Assembly: GCA_020720185.1 (NCBI GenBank)
Contig: DYPB01000028.1
Location: 11,319 to 16,596 of the forward strand
Reading direction: 5' to 3'
DNA length: 5,278 nucleotides
Origin: Flavobacterium psychrophilum
GTDB taxonomy: Bacteria > Bacteroidota > Bacteroidia > Flavobacteriales > Flavobacteriaceae
Position numbers and translations under genes: made by a program. Below the pieces are notes generated by a model. It was not told the DNA's origin and ran no database searches. It saw only the letters and a program-made list of their open reading frames with translations. Below, in pieces: positions 1-5,278 of the stretch (within the stretch, counting starts at the first letter, position 1; every line of letters begins with the position of its first letter).

Positions 1-68
1 GTATTCTTTTTAAATAACTTACAAATTAATAATATCTAAAATTTAACCGCTTATTTAACTGCAAAACG

Positions 69-809
69 CTATCTTCCGCTTATACTACCGCTCGAACTTT
101 CTCTTTTATCTATCATTTTTGGTGTGCCGTTGTATTTTATATCGGCACTGCTGTTAGCTTCTGCTTTTAGACTTACTAATGGATGTATTTTTATTGTGGC
201 ACTGCTTGACGCGTTTGCGACAATATCATTAGACAATAATTTATAAGCATTTATGTCTGAACTGCTTGATGCTGAGGTTTCTAATTTTAATGACTTGCCG
301 CTTAAGTCTATTGTTGCACTGCTAGAGGCTTCGGCTTCAATAGTATCTACTTCAAGAGTTGCGTTTATGGTTGCACTGCTTGATGCGTCAAGGAACATTT
401 GACTTCCAGTAATTTTTCCATTTGTTGTAATCGATGAGGAACTTGAGGCTTTTAGTGATTCTATTTTTGGAGTTTTTACTGTTACTTTTACACCATTTGA
501 ACTGCTATAACTGGCATTTGGTTTAATTATCAAGATGCCGTTCTCTACTTTTGTATCAATTATAGGTTGCAGGTTGCTATCGGTTTCTACACTAATAAAT
601 TTATTGGTAGATTGTTCAAAAACTACATCTATTGAGGCACTTACTTTTATTCCTGTAAAATCTTCAGTAACAGTGCGAGTTTCGGTAGTTATATTTCCGT
701 TTCCTTTGGTACCCATGCCCCAGTTATCGTTTGATTTACAAGAGCTAAATGATAGTGCAACAAGGCTTGGTAGTATAAAATTTGTGAGGATCGTGATTAA
801 TTTTATCAT
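69..809 (-). CDS. GIN-domain (DUF2807) putative lipoprotein
   Basis: A 246-residue secreted protein, last gene of the operon. Residues 1-23 form a signal peptide with a hydrophobic core (about 4-21) that ends in FSSC; Cys24 is the likely lipidation site, although Phe at -3 is not the commonest lipobox residue. The residues after Cys24 (KSNDN) are not a clear surface-export signal, so periplasmic versus outer-surface display is open. From about residue 50 (FTGIKVSASIDVVF) to the end it matches the head GIN domain family (DUF2807, 'putative auto-transporter adhesin'), which is predicted to form a beta-helix. Residues 121-240 carry seven ASSSAT-like segments about 19-20 residues apart. The start lies 2 bp after the stop of the PspC gene, which indicates co-transcription and probable coupling. 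The family has no established enzyme activity; an adhesive, structural or sensing role at the envelope is inference. The family call is secure, the function is not. Confidence 0.88.
   Translation of the reverse strand: MIKLITILTNFILPSLVALSFSSCKSNDNWGMGTKGNGNITTETRTVTEDFTGIKVSASIDVVFEQSTNKFISVETDSNLQPIIDTKVENGILIIKPNASYSSSNGVKVTVKTPKIESLKASSSSSITTNGKITGSQMFLDASSSATINATLEVDTIEAEASSSATIDLSGKSLKLETSASSSSDINAYKLLSNDIVANASSSATIKIHPLVSLKAEANSSADIKYNGTPKMIDKRESSSGSISGR
90..449 (-). repeat. Serine-rich repeats in the GIN domain
   Basis: Seven copies of an A-S-S-S-(A/S)-(T/D)-I-like motif start near residues 121, 142, 161, 180, 200, 218 and 237 of the lipoprotein, with spacings of 18-21 residues. At DNA level the same periodicity shows as degenerate copies of GCACTGCTTGATGC (plus-strand reading), for example near 145, 199, 259, 316 and 373. 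The period fits one rung of a right-handed beta-solenoid, with the Ser run at the same place in each turn. The nucleotide copies have diverged, so this reads as a protein-structural repeat, not a recent minisatellite. Confidence 0.75.
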
Positions 810-811
810 AA

Positions 812-2557
812 TTATTTAGTTTTAATGATTATTCCGTTTTTATTTATTTGTAAACTACTTTCTTCTTTTCCAGAAGTTGTTTGAATTATTTCTTTTCCAT
901 TAACTTTTAAAATCACTTCTTTCTCTGGTTTCTTTGCATCTTCTTCGATTTCTTCACTGTAATCATATGATTCAATATTATCATCTTCATTATCAGGGCA
1001 ATTTAGACATTTTATTTTAGAATCGGTTACTTTATATGTATAACTGCCGCTGTAATGTAAATTAAATTCCTCATCATCAGAACGGTCATAATTTTCGACA
1101 GATTTATCGCATTTGAAAATTGTACCTTTTGGCAAATATAAAGTTATTTCTACTTCTTGGTCTCTAAACTTATTTTTAAAATTGGTTATCAAATAATTGT
1201 CAAAAATTAACTGATTTCCTTTTATTTTATAATGATATTGAATTTCTTTGGCTCTATAATTTGCTTCTGAAATAGAGCTTCCGTTGGCTAATTTTTCAAT
1301 TTTTATAGAAGCTTCTTTTTCGTCGGTACTTTCTATTTTTATGCTAACATCGTTTGAATAGATTATTTTGTTTTTTAAAGAATCTTCGGTAATTTTAAAC
1401 TCATAATTATTAGATAAATCTTTTGAATAATAATCATTATGAGCAAATTTTATCAATAAAGTGTCGTTTGGCTGAACAAATAGATTTTGTTTTTCAAGCA
1501 CTCTTCCGTCTTCACCAAAAGCTGCTGCTTGTCTAATTCCGATTGATGCACCAATAGCAACGGCAATAATCCAAAGGGCTAAAAGTGTGTAAATTGCAGT
1601 TCGCCCAATTGATTTCATTGCTGGAGAAATTAATTTGAAACCTAAAATTATTAGGAAAAAAAATGGAATTCCGACTGCAAAAAACATTACCAAACCAAAA
1701 GTCCAGGCTGGATAATCCGAATAATTTCCTGATTCAATAAAATCCGTCCATGGAAAATCAATAAACATCCCCGTTCCTATTGTAAATATTCCAACCAACA
1801 AGAAAAAAACCATTGTTAAACCAGCTAATATTAAACTCCCACCAATAAATTTTGCAAATATTCCTAAAATACTAATAATTAAATCTCCAAAACTACTTCC
1901 TACTTTTTCGGCACCAGACTTAAATCGTTTCCCTAATTTTTCGTGATTAATATTGTTAATTTTCTCAGATACGCTGGCAAATTCTTCTCTAACTTTTTTT
2001 TCTATATTAGAAATATTTACAGGTTCGCCAGTCATTTCTAATTTTTCAGATGTTGTAACTGCCTCTGGCATAGCAATCCAAAGAATGATATATAATAAAA
2101 GACCTGTTCCAAAAACAAAAAATAGCACTAACATTATTACCCGAAGTAAAGTTAAATCGATACCAAAATAATGAGACAATCCAGCCAATACACCTCCTAT
2201 TTCCCCTTTATCCTTATCACGATACAATTTTTTGGTTTGTAAATTAGAATAATTTTCAGCAAAATTTGAAGATTTTGGAGCATCACCTTCCTCTTCAATT
2301 CTATAATCCTCAGGCTGACCCATAACTGTAATTACAGCATCAACATCAATCAATTCAACAACACTACTATCTTTTTTTCCTCTTTCGAGCAATAATTCTG
2401 AAACCCTCATCTCAATATCCTTAATAATCTCTTCTTTTCCAGAAGCATTTGTTAATGAGCGTTTTATAGCGTCAAAATATCGAGATAATTTTTGAAAAGC
2501 GTCTTCATCAATATGGAAAAATGTTCCGCCTAAATTTATGTTTACTGTTTTTTTCAT
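812..2557 (-). CDS. PspC-domain multispanning membrane protein
   Basis: A 581-residue inner-membrane protein. Residues 1-92 form a soluble, charged N-terminal region that starts MKKTVNINLGGTFFHID and contains the QPEDY segment (81-85); this region commonly precedes PspC in Bacteroidota. Residues about 108-166 are the PspC domain: LYRDKDKGEIGGVLAGLSHYF, then a transmembrane stretch ending YIILWIAMPEA. A likely amphipathic or coiled linker (180-215) leads to further hydrophobic segments at about 226-262, 284-310 and 320-342. Residues 345-581 are hydrophilic and beta-rich, with no further membrane span, so they are probably extracytoplasmic. Three cysteines stand out there: C483 and the pair C517-x-x-C520, followed by an acidic run. 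E. coli PspC is only about 120 residues, so this is the long multidomain form. The start codon lies 3 bp after the upstream regulator gene and the stop 2 bp before the lipoprotein gene. A role in envelope-stress response is inferred from the PspC family and the operon; no partner can be named. Confidence 0.9.
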   Translation of the reverse strand: MKKTVNINLGGTFFHIDEDAFQKLSRYFDAIKRSLTNASGKEEIIKDIEMRVSELLLERGKKDSSVVELIDVDAVITVMGQPEDYRIEEEGDAPKSSNFAENYSNLQTKKLYRDKDKGEIGGVLAGLSHYFGIDLTLLRVIMLVLFFVFGTGLLLYIILWIAMPEAVTTSEKLEMTGEPVNISNIEKKVREEFASVSEKINNINHEKLGKRFKSGAEKVGSSFGDLIISILGIFAKFIGGSLILAGLTMVFFLLVGIFTIGTGMFIDFPWTDFIESGNYSDYPAWTFGLVMFFAVGIPFFFLIILGFKLISPAMKSIGRTAIYTLLALWIIAVAIGASIGIRQAAAFGEDGRVLEKQNLFVQPNDTLLIKFAHNDYYSKDLSNNYEFKITEDSLKNKIIYSNDVSIKIESTDEKEASIKIEKLANGSSISEANYRAKEIQYHYKIKGNQLIFDNYLITNFKNKFRDQEVEITLYLPKGTIFKCDKSVENYDRSDDEEFNLHYSGSYTYKVTDSKIKCLNCPDNEDDNIESYDYSEEIEEDAKKPEKEVILKVNGKEIIQTTSGKEESSLQINKNGIIIKTK

Positions 2558-2560
2558 GAT

Positions 2561-2893
2561 TTAAAGTTTTTTGTTGGTTATCAGTTGTACAGCATCAGAC
2601 AATTCCGTCCAAGTGCCATTTAATTCGTTTAAAAATGTTTGTCCAATTTCGGTTAAGCCATAGTATTTTCGAGGCGGTCCCCCTGTACTCTCTTCCCAAC
2701 GGTAGTTGAGTAATCCGTCGTTTTTTAGCCGAGTAAGTAACGGATAAACCGTACCCTCAACTACTAACAATTTTGCGCTTTTTAAAGTATCTAAAATTTC
2801 CGATGTATATGCCTCTTTGTCTTTTAAAACCGATAAGATACAAAACTCGAGAACCCCTTTTCGCATTTGAGCTTTTGTGTTTTCAATGTTCAT
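2561..2893 (-). CDS. PadR-family transcriptional regulator
   Basis: A 110-residue DNA-binding repressor-type protein. It starts MNIENTKAQMRKGVLEFCIL and has the PadR winged-helix signature: the recognition-helix region VVEGTVYPLLTRLKNDGLL and the wing GGPPRKYYGLT, then a short C-terminal helix for dimerisation. The length matches the short (about 105-115 residue) PadR subfamily. The frame stays open upstream to an ATG at 3011-3013, which would add 40 residues. I prefer the ATG at 2891-2893 because PadR homology begins there, the extension is low-complexity and Lys/Asn/Ser-rich, and much of it lies inside a palindromic non-coding repeat. As first gene of the operon it probably represses its own transcription and that of the PspC and lipoprotein genes; a dyad overlapping the upstream promoter supports this. 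The ligand or signal is unknown. Confidence 0.9.
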   Translation of the reverse strand: MNIENTKAQMRKGVLEFCILSVLKDKEAYTSEILDTLKSAKLLVVEGTVYPLLTRLKNDGLLNYRWEESTGGPPRKYYGLTEIGQTFLNELNGTWTELSDAVQLITNKKL

Positions 2894-2953
2894 AATTTCG
2901 TTTTTTTTGATATTAGGTTGATTAAACCATTCGTTTTTTGATGATTTTTTTTT

Positions 2954-3056
2954 GAAGCTAATCCTGCTATTCGTTACAATCTTTTTTGTTTTTTGCATTT
3001 GCTTTGCGTCCAAGGCAAAAAAAACAAAAAAGGATTTTCACTTCTATCAGGGCTAT
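2954..3056. repeat. Imperfect palindromic (REP/MITE-like) element with strong hairpin
   Basis: The core is a long inverted repeat. The left arm C-T6-G-T6 (2981-2994) pairs without interruption with A6-C-A6-G (3019-3032), 14 bp. Beyond a 2-nt bulge, GC (2995-2996) pairs with GC (3015-3016), leaving an 18-nt loop (2997-3014). On the outside AAT (2978-2980) pairs with ATT (3034-3036) across a 1-nt bulge, and AGC plus CCTG (2956-2958, 2962-2965) can pair with CAGGGCT (3048-3054) with TAAT bulged. The flanks (GAAGCTAATCCTGCTATTCG and CTTCTATCAGGGCT) resemble a dispersed repeat that I recall from flavobacterial genomes; that is memory, not a search. The element sits between the mapped promoter and the start codon of the PadR gene, so it should be transcribed as part of the leader. 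No target-site duplication is obvious. It may be a mobile REP-like element, an RNA structure, or both. Confidence 0.65.
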
Positions 3057-3142
3057 AACTTAGTCTTTAATTTAAAATCCGTTTTCTATAATTGTAGATT
3101 CTAATTTTAAAATTACTATTAATTAACCATTAATTTCTTATG

Positions 3143-3174
3143 CAAAGATAATGTTAAAAAATATTACTATGCAA
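3143..3174 (-). promoter_or_regulatory. Bacteroidota-type promoter of the PadR-PspC-GIN operon
   Basis: Read on the minus strand there is TTG (3174-3172), a 21-nt spacer, then TATCTTTG (3150-3143). This matches the Bacteroidota housekeeping-sigma consensus TTG-N17-23-TANNTTTG. Transcription would start near 3136-3139, which gives a leader of about 245 nt before the PadR start codon at 2893. No other CAAANNTA (the complement of the -7 box) is seen closer to the gene. Confidence 0.65.
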
Positions 3175-3187
3175 TGCAAAGTAGTAA
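3164..3187. promoter_or_regulatory. Candidate PadR operator (6-12-6 dyad)
   Basis: TTACTA (3164-3169) and TAGTAA (3182-3187) form a perfect 6-bp inverted repeat with a 12-bp spacer. It can be extended outward on both sides to AATATT if one 1-nt slip is allowed. The spacer contains the promoter's TTG (-33) element, so a bound dimer would block RNA polymerase. PadR proteins bind dyads of about this size near their own promoters; assigning this dyad to the adjacent regulator is inference. ATGCAA-type words also recur at 3140, 3169 and 3174 and could be part of the same binding region. Confidence 0.45.
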
Positions 3188-3272
3188 ATATTTTAATAAA
3201 AAATTAAAACTATTTTTAAATAATTGAAAATCAATCGTTTAAAAACAATAAAACTATCAACTAAATTTATAT

Positions 3273-3300
3273 TTCATAATTTATAACTCATAATTCATAA
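3273..3300. repeat. Four-copy 7-bp tandem repeat (YTYATAA)
   Basis: Four consecutive heptamers follow one another without gaps: TTCATAA, TTTATAA, CTCATAA, TTCATAA. All fit YTYATAA. The array ends 10 bp before the possible -7 box of the plus-strand gene. Similar ATAATTCATAA runs are, from memory, common between genes in flavobacteria. No function can be assigned; it may be a simple-sequence array or curved DNA. Confidence 0.7.
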
Positions 3301-3309
3301 CTTTTTAAC

Positions 3310-3317
3310 TATATTTG
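3310..3317 (+). promoter_or_regulatory. Possible -7 box for the DUF4442 gene
   Basis: TATATTTG matches the Bacteroidota -7 consensus TANNTTTG, and the ATG at 3331 follows 13 bp later, so the leader would be only about 6-8 nt. No TTG lies at the expected distance upstream, where the heptamer array is found instead. The box is therefore half-supported. Confidence 0.4.
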
Positions 3318-3330
3318 CTTAAAAAAAAAC

Positions 3331-3783
3331 ATGCTCACAAAATCAAAGATTAACCTTTTTCTATTATTTAAACTGCCATCTGCCTATTTTTGTGGCGTTC
3401 GATTAAAAAAAATTGACGCAAAACAATGCCTAACATCAGTAAAACACCGTTGGATTAATCAAAACCCTTTTAATTCAATGTATTTTGCCGTACAGGCTAT
3501 GGCTGCCGAATTATCTACAGGTGCATTAGTGATGTTGTATATAAAAGAATCGGGAAAAAATATTTCGATGTTGGTTGCTAATAACAAATCGATTTTTGAT
3601 AAAAAAGCCACAGGCAGAATTACATTTACTTGCACCGATGGATTGTCGGTTCAAAATGCTATTAATCAAACTATTGAAACTGGAAATGGGCAGAAAGTTT
3701 GGCTAAAATCAGTTGGAATCAATCAAAAAGGAGAACAAGTTTCAGAGTTCGATTTTGAATGGACAATTAAAATTAAAGTTTAA
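3331..3783 (+). CDS. DUF4442 hotdog-fold protein (thioesterase-like)
   Basis: A 150-residue cytoplasmic protein with no signal peptide or membrane span. It has the layout of DUF4442 proteins, which belong to the hotdog superfamily related to PaaI/YiiD-type acyl-CoA thioesterases: an N-terminal segment (FLLFKLPSAYFCGVRL), a first strand, then NQNPFNSMYFAVQAMAAELSTG (residues 43-64), the central hotdog helix preceded by the Asn-rich turn, and alternating beta strands to the end (for example GRITFTCTD and SEFDFEWTIKIKV). N45/N48 and E60 are the polar residues best placed for a thioesterase-type active site, by analogy only. The length is normal for the family. The start is the only ATG before the homology and follows an A9C leader. 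The next gene, a crotonase-family enzyme, lies 30 bp downstream, which fits an acyl-CoA metabolic context. The substrate is unknown and activity is not proven for DUF4442. Confidence 0.8.
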   Translation: MLTKSKINLFLLFKLPSAYFCGVRLKKIDAKQCLTSVKHRWINQNPFNSMYFAVQAMAAELSTGALVMLYIKESGKNISMLVANNKSIFDKKATGRITFTCTDGLSVQNAINQTIETGNGQKVWLKSVGINQKGEQVSEFDFEWTIKIKV

Positions 3784-3813
3784 CGAATTGTAAAACATTA
3801 TAAAAAAATAAAA

Positions 3814-4566
3814 ATGAATTCATCCGTAAATCAAATAATTAAAAATCAAATTGCTACAATAACTTTTTTTCATCCTGAACAAAATTCGTTGCCCAGTAAT
3901 GTATTGGCAGAACTTGCTGAAACAATTACAATTGCCGGAAAAAATCCAGAAATTAAAGTTATCATCTTAAAAAGTGGTGGCGACAGAACTTTTTGTGCAG
4001 GTGCTAGTTTTCAGGAATTAATTTCGATAAATAATGCAGAAAGTGGTAAAATTTTCTTCTCGGGTTTTGCCAATGTAATTAATGCGATGCGAAAATGCCC
4101 AAAATTTATAATAGGACGCATACAAGGAAAAACTGTTGGCGGTGGCGTGGGCATTGCAGCTTCAACCGATTATTGTATGGCTACAAAATTTGCCTCCATC
4201 AAACTATCCGAACTCAATATAGGCATAGGTCCATTTGTGGTTAGCCCAGTAATAGAAAGAAAAATAGGACTTTCGGCATTATCGCAAATTGCAATTGATG
4301 CTAATAATTTTTACGATGCCAGTTGGGCACTACAAAAAGGATTGTATGCAAATGTTTATGAAACTATCGACGAATTAGACCAAGAAATTCTTAAATTTGC
4401 AAACCATCTTTGTACCTACAACCCAGAGGCGATGACAGAAATGAAGCAAATTTTTTGGCAAAACACAAATCACTGGGATGATTTATTAGCCGAAAGAGCA
4501 GCAATTAGTGGTCGATTGGTATTGAGTGAGTTTACGAAGGAAACGCTTAAAAAGTTTAAGATTTAA
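3814..4566 (+). CDS. Enoyl-CoA hydratase/isomerase-family protein
   Basis: A 250-residue crotonase-fold protein, of normal length and complete. Visible family marks are ITFFHPEQNSLP near the N-terminus, FCAGASFQEL (60-69, first oxyanion-hole segment and CoA-binding helix), QGKTVGGGVGIAASTDYCMA (104-123, second oxyanion-hole glycine among 109-111), and IKLSELNIGIGPFVVSPVIERKIG (129-152). Aligned by eye to rat mitochondrial enoyl-CoA hydratase, E133 corresponds to Glu164, but Glu144 is replaced by Gly113. Enzymes with both glutamates are classical hydratases; members with one often act as isomerases or on other acyl-CoAs, so hydratase activity should not be assumed. It may be a methylglutaconyl-CoA-hydratase-like or isomerase-type member. 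The gene starts 30 bp after the DUF4442 gene, behind an A-rich leader (ATAAAAAAATAAAA) typical of the phylum, so the two are probably co-transcribed. Confidence 0.88.
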   Translation: MNSSVNQIIKNQIATITFFHPEQNSLPSNVLAELAETITIAGKNPEIKVIILKSGGDRTFCAGASFQELISINNAESGKIFFSGFANVINAMRKCPKFIIGRIQGKTVGGGVGIAASTDYCMATKFASIKLSELNIGIGPFVVSPVIERKIGLSALSQIAIDANNFYDASWALQKGLYANVYETIDELDQEILKFANHLCTYNPEAMTEMKQIFWQNTNHWDDLLAERAAISGRLVLSEFTKETLKKFKI

Positions 4567-4571
4567 ACTTT
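4551..4571. other. 9-bp palindrome across the crotonase stop codon
   Basis: AAAGTTTAA (4551-4559) and TTAAACTTT (4563-4571) are perfect inverted repeats around a 3-nt loop, and the arms include the TAA stop at 4564-4566. Only one G-C pair is present and no T-run follows, so this is at best a weak intercistronic hairpin, not a convincing terminator. In such AT-rich DNA it could be chance. Confidence 0.3.
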
Positions 4572-4592
4572 GAAAGTAAAAAAGTTGTTTGT

Positions 4593-5278
4593 ATGAGTAC
4601 TGAAATAAAAAATAAAAGCCTTTTAAATCAACTGCGTGATGAAAAAAATGCAGGATTGAAAGGCTGTTTATATCATCAAACGCAAGTAAAACTGTCGTAT
4701 AATACCAATAGAATAGAAGGCAGCAAACTATCCGAAGCACAAACTCGCTATATTTATGAAACGAATACTTTGTTTGTTGAAAATGGAGAAACAACCGCAA
4801 ATATTGATGATATTCTCGAAACGATGAACCATTTTGCTTGTTTTAATTATTTGTTAGAAATTGCAGATGAAAAATTATCAGAAGAAATTATAAAGAAGTT
4901 TCATTATTTGTTAAAAATAAATACTTCGCAAACAAAAAAATTAGGATTCAATGCTGGCGAATACAAATCAATGCCCAATGTAGTTGGCGGAATTGAAACA
5001 ACAAATCCCAAAAAAGTACCATTGGAAATCGAAAAATTATTGAAATCATACAATCAAAAAGAAATAAAAACTTTTGAAGATATTATTGATTTTCATTTTC
5101 ATTTTGAAAAAATTCATCCTTTTCAAGATGGCAATGGTCGAGTAGGCAGATTAATTTTATTTAAAGAATGTTTGGCTCATAATATTGTTCCATTTATAAT
5201 TGAAAACGAATATAAATTTTTCTATTACAGAGGTTTAACCGAATATTTGACGGTTAAAGAATATTTAATTGAAACTTG
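4593..5278 (+). CDS. Class II Fic-domain protein, 3' end cut by window
   Basis: The frame opens at ATG 4593 (MSTEIKNKSLLNQL) and runs 228 codons to the window edge without a stop. The catalytic Fic loop HPFQDGNGRVGR lies at residues 175-186 (bases 5115-5150) and is fully canonical: H175, F177, D179, G180, N181, G182, R183 and R186. The substrate-binding flap is probably around GEYKSMPNVVGG (122-133). An N-terminal TNRIEG (38-43) matches the inhibitory motif (S/T)xxxE(G/N), with E42 the residue that blocks ATP binding, so this is a self-inhibited class II Fic protein. Intact Fic loops of this type transfer AMP, or less often another nucleotide-linked group, to a hydroxyl of a target protein; the target is unknown. 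Similar compact Fic proteins that I recall are about 250 residues, so probably only the last helix is missing. It starts 26 bp after the crotonase-family gene with no clear promoter of its own. No antitoxin-like gene precedes it. Confidence 0.92.
   Translation, partial: MSTEIKNKSLLNQLRDEKNAGLKGCLYHQTQVKLSYNTNRIEGSKLSEAQTRYIYETNTLFVENGETTANIDDILETMNHFACFNYLLEIADEKLSEEIIKKFHYLLKINTSQTKKLGFNAGEYKSMPNVVGGIETTNPKKVPLEIEKLLKSYNQKEIKTFEDIIDFHFHFEKIHPFQDGNGRVGRLILFKECLAHNIVPFIIENEYKFFYYRGLTEYLTVKEYLIET

Larger units (their letters stand above)
2894..3330. other. Divergent intergenic region
   Basis: This 437-bp AT-rich gap separates the minus-strand PadR operon from the plus-strand DUF4442 gene. It holds, left to right, a palindromic repeat element (about 2954-3056), an AT-rich stretch without clear signals (3057-3139), the operon promoter with an overlapping dyad (3143-3187), another featureless AT-rich stretch (3188-3272), a heptamer tandem repeat (3273-3300) and a possible -7 box (3310-3317). 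I see no convincing small protein gene and no tRNA. Confidence 0.7.

Noticed and set aside
1..68. Terminator behind the left operon
   Set aside because: I find no stable hairpin with a T-run on the minus strand in these 68 bp; only a GTTAAAT direct repeat, which is unremarkable in AT-rich DNA.
145..390. Regularly spaced GCACTGCT-like copies as a CRISPR array or minisatellite
   Set aside because: Copies are degenerate and the intervals are coding and in frame; the periodicity comes from the protein repeat of the GIN domain.
535..819. Plus-strand open frame of 94 codons
   Set aside because: It lies opposite the strongly supported GIN lipoprotein and has no recognisable domain; it is a shadow of the real gene.
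1953..2171. Plus-strand open frame of 72 codons
   Set aside because: It is antisense to the PspC domain and linker and shows no family features.
2894..3013. A 40-residue N-terminal extension of the PadR protein from the ATG at 3013
   Set aside because: PadR homology begins at the ATG at 2893. The extension is low-complexity and Lys/Asn/Ser-rich, and about half of it lies inside the palindromic repeat element. The promoter position would allow it, so it is unlikely but not excluded.
2981..3032. Rho-independent terminator
   Set aside because: The T-run and A-run form the stem itself, and no T-run follows the stem on either strand. It also lies upstream of a gene, not behind one.
4486..4800. 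Minus-strand open frame of 104 codons
   Set aside because: It overlaps the 3' end of the crotonase-family gene and the start of the Fic gene, both clearly real, and its Phe/Leu-rich product is what the complement of AT-rich coding DNA gives.

Overview
The window (5278 bp, AT-rich, roughly one third G+C) looks like chromosomal DNA from a member of the Bacteroidota, most likely the Flavobacteriia or a close relative. The signs are a TTG-N21-TATCTTTG promoter of the Bacteroidota type, A-rich leaders before start codons in place of Shine-Dalgarno sequences, a PadR/PspC/GIN-domain operon of a kind frequent in this phylum, and intergenic repeats that resemble ones I recall from flavobacterial genomes. 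No rRNA, tRNA, insertion sequence or CRISPR array is visible.

Left half, minus strand (69-2893): a tight three-gene operon read right to left. It encodes a PadR-type winged-helix repressor, a 581-residue PspC-domain multispanning membrane protein with a large C-terminal extracytoplasmic part, and a lipoprotein with a serine-rich repetitive GIN (DUF2807) domain. Gaps are 3 and 2 bp, so the genes should be co-transcribed and probably translationally coupled. By analogy with PspC and Lia-type systems this is probably an envelope-stress or envelope-maintenance module under autorepression, but its inducer cannot be read from the sequence.

Middle (2894-3330): a 437-bp divergent intergenic region that holds the most interesting non-coding structure. 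It contains (i) an imperfect palindromic element of about 100 bp with a 14-bp uninterrupted stem, lying between the padR-type promoter and its start codon and hence in the mRNA leader; (ii) a canonical promoter for the left operon overlapped by a TTACTA-N12-TAGTAA dyad, a good PadR operator candidate; (iii) a four-copy 7-bp tandem repeat; and (iv) a possible -7 box for the right-hand genes.

Right half, plus strand (3331-5278): a DUF4442 hotdog-fold protein, an enoyl-CoA hydratase/isomerase-family protein that lacks one of the two usual catalytic glutamates, and a class II Fic protein (probable AMP transferase) cut off by the window end. The first two plausibly act on acyl-CoA substrates. The Fic gene follows after 26 bp and may be co-transcribed, but its function has no evident link to them.

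I see no clearly new system. The best candidates for a second look are the leader hairpin element, the operator over the PadR-operon promoter, and the altered active site of the crotonase-family protein.
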